Shown here: positions 61,249 to 64,000 of the stretch, in pieces | Layout: each line of letters opens with the position of its first letter | How positions within the stretch are numbered: the first letter of the stretch is position 1 | DNA from: JACRLV01 sp045863555 | GTDB taxonomy: Bacteria > Planctomycetota > Phycisphaerae > UBA1845 > Fen-1342 | Assembly (NCBI GenBank): GCA_045863555.1 | Contig: BTUU01000002.1 | Coordinates: 186,001 to 250,000 of the forward strand | Direction of reading: 5' to 3' | Length of the DNA: 64,000 nucleotides | Notes under the pieces: model-generated | What the model was told of the DNA's origin: nothing | Databases searched by the model: none | What the model saw: only the letters and a program-made list of their open reading frames with translations | Position numbers and translations under genes: made by a program

Positions 61249-61272
61249 TCACACCGGCCGAGAGACCGATGA
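61135..61272 (+). CDS. Possible small protein with strong ribosome site
   Basis: A 45-residue reading starting MHTILDPLDPLDIAAAPG, with GGAAGGAG eight bases upstream in an otherwise gene-free gap. It has a tandem LDPLDPLD stretch and no membrane segment. It runs 24 bases into the 3' end of purN on the other strand. No family is recognised. The ribosome site is the only positive evidence, so this is uncertain. Confidence 0.25.
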   Translation: MHTILDPLDPLDIAAAPGAPQILPARSANPAAFVRAPVSHRPRDR

Positions 61273-61881
61273 GGCCGCCGCGAGTCGGGCGATGACGGCC
61301 GGGTAGAGCTCGCGCTCGGCGGCCATGACGCGTTCGGCGAGCGTGTCGGGCGTGTCGCCGGGCAGGACGAGGACGCGGGTCTGGGCGAGGATCGGGCCGC
61401 GGTCGTATTCGTTGGTAGCGACATGGACCGTGCAGCCGCTCTCGCGCTCGCCGGCCGCGAGGACGGCCTCGTGGACGCGATGTCCGAAATAGCCCTTTCC
61501 GCCGTATTTGGGGAGCAGGGCGGGGTGGATGTTGATGACGCGGCCTTCGTAGCGCGGGGGCAGCAGCCACAGGCAGAGGAAGCCGCCGAGGACGACGAGG
61601 TCGACGTTGAAGCGATCGACGGTCGCGGCGAGGGCGTCGGAAAAGGCGGTGTCTGTTGGAAAATCGCGGCGTCGCACGACTTCTACCGGGAGGCGGGCCG
61701 CGCGGGCGATCTCGACGCCGCGGACGTCCGGCCGGGAACTCACGACGCCGGCGATAGTGACGTTCGGCAGGCGGCCGTCGGCGATGCGGTCGATGAGGTT
61801 GGCGAGCGTGGTGCCGCCGCCGGAGATGAGGACGGCGATGCGGAAGGCTCGCGCGGGCGGTTTTGCAGGAGGGCTAGTCAT
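61249..61881 (-). CDS. purN: Phosphoribosylglycinamide formyltransferase PurN
   Basis: A 210-residue enzyme adding a formyl group from 10-formyl-THF to GAR in purine synthesis. Seen: AVLISGGGTTLANLIDRI at the start (phosphate-binding loop), the catalytic Asn and His in VINIHPALLPKYGGKGYFG, SGCTVHVATNEYDRGPIL with the catalytic Asp, and the folate-site GFLCLWL region. Length is normal. ATG 61881. It shares the strand with nadB but lies 216 bases downstream of it, across a repeat-filled gap. Confidence 0.93.
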   Translation of the reverse strand: MTSPPAKPPARAFRIAVLISGGGTTLANLIDRIADGRLPNVTIAGVVSSRPDVRGVEIARAARLPVEVVRRRDFPTDTAFSDALAATVDRFNVDLVVLGGFLCLWLLPPRYEGRVINIHPALLPKYGGKGYFGHRVHEAVLAAGERESGCTVHVATNEYDRGPILAQTRVLVLPGDTPDTLAERVMAAERELYPAVIARLAAASSVSRPV

Positions 61882-61902
61882 TCAGTGGACCTGAGGGCTC
61901 GT

Positions 61903-61917
61903 TCGTCCTCCGGACGA
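61903..61917. repeat. Small palindrome upstream of purN
   Basis: TCGTCC-TCC-GGACGA, a perfect 6-bp stem with 3-base loop. Confidence 0.45.
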
Positions 61918-61938
61918 TGGGAAGGGGGGCGGGGCCCT

Positions 61939-61958
61939 CCAGGGGCTGAAGCCCCTGG
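61939..61958. repeat. GGGGCTGAAGCCCC-type palindrome
   Basis: CCAGGGGCTGAAGCCCCTGG, nine paired bases around GA. It resembles scattered palindromes of GGGGCT type known in many environmental genomes; only one copy was seen here. Confidence 0.55.
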
Positions 61959-61961
61959 CAA

Positions 61962-62123
61962 CGATCGTGCGCCCTCCGGGCGGGGGCCGTCACGCTGCGC
62001 GTTCCGGGTGGGGCGGTCATGCATCGCCATCCGAGTGGGATGGTCGTGCAGCGCCATCCAACGCGGGCGGTAAGGCAGCGCGCTCCGTCGCGAACCGTCA
62101 CGCTGCGCCCTCCAGAGGGCGGA
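61962..62123. repeat. Six-unit tandem repeat of 27 bp between purN and nadB
   Basis: Six exactly 27-base units start at 61962, 61989, 62016, 62043, 62070 and 62097. Positions such as TGC(A/G)(T/G)CGCC and the closing G-rich part are shared. Because 27 is a multiple of three, several frames stay open and spell 9-residue repeats. The last unit covers the end of nadB, so its final residues (RPLEGAA) are repeat-derived. Some units fold into small hairpins (CCATCC with GGATGG in unit three, GCCCTC with GAGGGC in unit six). Confidence 0.8.
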
Positions 62124-63753
62124 GGGAGATCTGCACCTGGTCGTCCGTGCGGCGGAGGTCGATGTGGCAGCGCCAGTGCTCGTCGTCGGTCTTCGGGTGG
62201 TCGCTGCGGTAGTGGACGCCGCGCGATTCGCAGCGCATCGCGGCGGAGACGGCGATGCAGTACGCCACGGAAAGCAGGTTCTGCGTCTCCCAGTCGTGCG
62301 GCCGGTCGAAGACCTTGTCCATGACGTAGCGGCTCCAGAATTCGATGATCTCGATCGTCTCGCGGAGGCGGTCGCCGCTGCGCTCGATCGCCACGTTGCG
62401 GCCCATGACGCTCTGGAGGCTGTGCAGCACGTCTGCGATGTCGAGTTCGGTCCGCGTCGACGGCGGCAGGCGGTGATTGACCGACGGCGGCCGGTCGGCG
62501 CGCTGCGACGCGGCGGATCGCTCGGCGGCGAGGCGGCCGCAGCGCCGACCGAAGACGAGACCTTCGAGGAGCGAGTTGCTGGCGAGGCGATTTGCGCCGT
62601 GGAGGCCGGTCGAGGCGACTTCGCCGCAGGCGAGCAGGCCGTCAAGGCTGGTGCGGCCGGCGGAGTCGGTGGCGATGCCGCCGACGGTGTAGTGGGCGCT
62701 GGGTCGAACGGGGATGAGGTCCTTCTGCGGGTCGATGTCGAAGTCGGCGCAGAGCTTGAAGAGCGAAGGGAAGCGGGCCGCAAATCGCCCCGGCGCGAAG
62801 TGTCGGGCGTCGAGATAGACGCACGGAGTGCCGAGCCGGCGCATCTCGGCGCCGATGGCGCGGCTCACGACGTCGCGCGAGGCGAGTTCGAGGCGCTCGT
62901 CGTAGCGGTCCATGAAGCGACGGCCTTCGCGATCGACGAGATAGGCTCCGTCGCCGCGAACCGCTTCGCTGATCAGGGCGCGGGCCGCACCGGCGACGTA
63001 GAGCGTGGTCGGGTGGAACTGGATCATTTCCAGGTCGCGCAGGACCGCGCCCGCCCGCAGGGCCATCGCGAGGCCGTCGCCGGTCGCGACCGGAGGGTTG
63101 GTCGATTCGCGGAAGACGCGGCCGACGCCGCCGCTGGCGAGGATCGTCGTCGTCGCCCAGAACATCTGGTGGCCGTACTTGGGATGGTGGGTGACGACAC
63201 CCGCGACGGCGCCGTCGAGCGTGAGCAGGTCGATGGCGAAGCAGTGCTCGAAGATGCGGATGCGGGGGTGGGCCCGGGCGCGGGCGAGCAGGACGCGCAC
63301 GATCTCGCGGCCGGTTGCGTCTCCATCGGCGTGGATGATCCGCGGCGCGGAGTGGCCGCCTTCGCGGCCGATGGCGAGGCGGCCGCCGGCCTGGTCGAAG
63401 CGTGCGCCCCAGGCGATGAGTTCTTCGATTCGGGATGGCGCGTCGGCCGCGACGTCGCCGGCGATTTTGGGATCGCCGAGGCCGCAGGCGACGTTGAGGG
63501 TGTCCTCGGCGTGGGAAGCCGGGGAGTCGGCATCGTCCCAGGCGGCGGCGACGCCGCCCTGGGCCCAGCTCGTGGCCGAGGACTCGGCGGCGTCCTTGGT
63601 CACGATGAGCACGTCGGCGCTGTCGGCGGCTTCGAGCGCGGCGCGGAGGCCGGCGACGCCGGAGCCGAGGACGAGCACGTCGGTGAAGAGGTGCGGGAGG
63701 CGGTGGATCTCAAAATTGGTGAGGTAGCGACGCCGGGCGATGACGCTGCTCAT
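62098..63753 (-). CDS. nadB: L-aspartate oxidase NadB
   Basis: A 551-residue flavoprotein oxidising aspartate to iminoaspartate for NAD synthesis. FAD binding: VLVLGSGVAGLRAALEAAD and SSATSWAQGGVAAAWDDAD. Active-site blocks: EMIQFHPTTLYVAG, RGDGAYLVDREGRRFMDRYD, SAHYTVGGIATDSAGRTSLD, GLLACGEVASTGLHGANRLA, NSLLEGLVFGRRCG. A C-terminal helical domain includes HYRSDHP. It starts at ATG 63753, overlapping the next gene's stop (ATGA). The end lies within the 27-bp repeat array. NadA and NadC are not in the window. Confidence 0.94.
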   Translation of the reverse strand: MSSVIARRRYLTNFEIHRLPHLFTDVLVLGSGVAGLRAALEAADSADVLIVTKDAAESSATSWAQGGVAAAWDDADSPASHAEDTLNVACGLGDPKIAGDVAADAPSRIEELIAWGARFDQAGGRLAIGREGGHSAPRIIHADGDATGREIVRVLLARARAHPRIRIFEHCFAIDLLTLDGAVAGVVTHHPKYGHQMFWATTTILASGGVGRVFRESTNPPVATGDGLAMALRAGAVLRDLEMIQFHPTTLYVAGAARALISEAVRGDGAYLVDREGRRFMDRYDERLELASRDVVSRAIGAEMRRLGTPCVYLDARHFAPGRFAARFPSLFKLCADFDIDPQKDLIPVRPSAHYTVGGIATDSAGRTSLDGLLACGEVASTGLHGANRLASNSLLEGLVFGRRCGRLAAERSAASQRADRPPSVNHRLPPSTRTELDIADVLHSLQSVMGRNVAIERSGDRLRETIEIIEFWSRYVMDKVFDRPHDWETQNLLSVAYCIAVSAAMRCESRGVHYRSDHPKTDDEHWRCHIDLRRTDDQVQISLRPLEGAA

Positions 63754-64000
63754 GACGGCCGCCGGGGGAATCGCCGGACCGCGGATTCGGTGACGAGGAG
63801 GTCGACGCGGCGGTCGTTCTCGTCGTGCGGGACGGCGGCGACGACCTGCATCTCGAAGGCGATTGCGCAGGAGACGCCGCGGAAGTCCGGGTTGGCGAGA
63901 AAACGGTCGTAAAAGCCGCGGCCGCGGCCGAGACGGTTGCCTTCAGCGTCGAAGGCGAGGCCGGGGACGATGACGAGATCGATTTCGCGGACGGGCGTGG
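63750..64000 (-). CDS. 5-formyltetrahydrofolate cyclo-ligase, 5' part outside window
   Basis: The C-terminal 82 residues of a 5-formyl-THF cyclo-ligase (YgfA/MTHFS family), which converts 5-formyl-THF to methenyl-THF. Seen: IDLVIVPGLAFDAEGNRLG, RGRGFYDRFLAN with the ATP-binding Gly-Arg-Gly-x-Gly-Phe-Tyr-Asp, and the end VPHDENDRRVDLLVTE. The frame runs off the right edge. Its stop overlaps the nadB start, so nadB and this gene are co-transcribed. Confidence 0.88.
   Translation of the reverse strand, partial: TPVREIDLVIVPGLAFDAEGNRLGRGRGFYDRFLANPDFRGVSCAIAFEMQVVAAVPHDENDRRVDLLVTESAVRRFPRRPS

Noticed and set aside
61962..62123. CRISPR array
   Set aside because: The units are directly adjacent, with no unique spacers between repeats, and there are no cas genes in the window.
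61878..62783. 301-codon minus-strand frame joining the 27-bp repeats with nadB
   Set aside because: The part over nadB is out of frame with the true gene and the rest is repeat; no start signal supports it.
62164..63912. 582-codon open frame on the plus strand opposite nadB
   Set aside because: Glycine/alanine/arginine-rich shadow; NadB on the other strand has all FAD and active-site blocks.

Overview
The window reads as chromosomal DNA of a high-GC Planctomycetota bacterium, most likely near Phycisphaerae. The supporting traits are a PEP-CTERM protein together with an exosortase (XrtA)-type exopolysaccharide locus, a ThuA-DUF1080 fusion, a DUF6370-type lipoprotein, LPS/outer-membrane genes (LptE, BamD-like, MlaEF, MltA) and a FliW-CsrA-flagellin module. 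Genes are dense, and many neighbours overlap by ATGA or GTGA. No rRNA, tRNA or CRISPR array was seen.

Layout. (1) 1-17890 is an exopolysaccharide locus. A plus-strand run encodes a deacetylase and three glycosyltransferases. A minus-strand run (9131 down to 4014) encodes an ExeA-like ATPase with a C-terminal PilZ-like domain, an ABC-2 permease, a glycosyltransferase, a methyltransferase and a fucosyltransferase-like protein. A second plus-strand run (9311-17890) encodes the export lipoprotein, chain-length protein, tyrosine-kinase-like ATPase, FemAB-like protein, two glycosyltransferases and a deacetylase; several are the sub-families that accompany PEP-CTERM/XrtA. XrtA itself is not in the window. 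(2) 17900-28606 holds envelope genes and regulators: MlaF/MlaE, MltA, an LTxxQ-like periplasmic protein, an S41-like lipoprotein, FtsH, LptE, a BamD-like protein and a sigma-70 factor. (3) 29027-46454 is a mixed region. It has ThuA-DUF1080, an RlmI-like methyltransferase, an RHS remnant, an unusual hairpin repeat array, a dipeptide epimerase, an LSm-like protein, RecO, a broken VapBC pair, two RAYT transposases each with REP-like palindromes, an acyl-CoA carboxyltransferase, an HD-GYP protein, a PEP-CTERM protein and CysK. (4) 46846-59146 is a flagellar cluster: flgF-flgG-flgA-flgH-flgI-flgJ-flgN-flgK-flgL-fliW-csrA-fliC, with a good sigma-54 promoter candidate in front. (5) 59240-64000 holds a PQQ-type propeller, PurN, NadB and a partial 5-formyl-THF cyclo-ligase, with a six-unit 27-bp tandem repeat between purN and nadB.

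How the parts fit: the first 18 kb would build, acetyl-edit and export a surface polysaccharide. The PEP-CTERM protein at 40818 is the kind of cargo such an exosortase/EPS system handles. The PilZ-like domain and the HD-GYP protein suggest cyclic-di-GMP input to surface behaviour. The flagellar cluster carries its own FliW-CsrA control of flagellin. The accessory interest is concentrated in short palindromic and tandem repeats, several attached to RAYT transposases and several sitting where genes are truncated.
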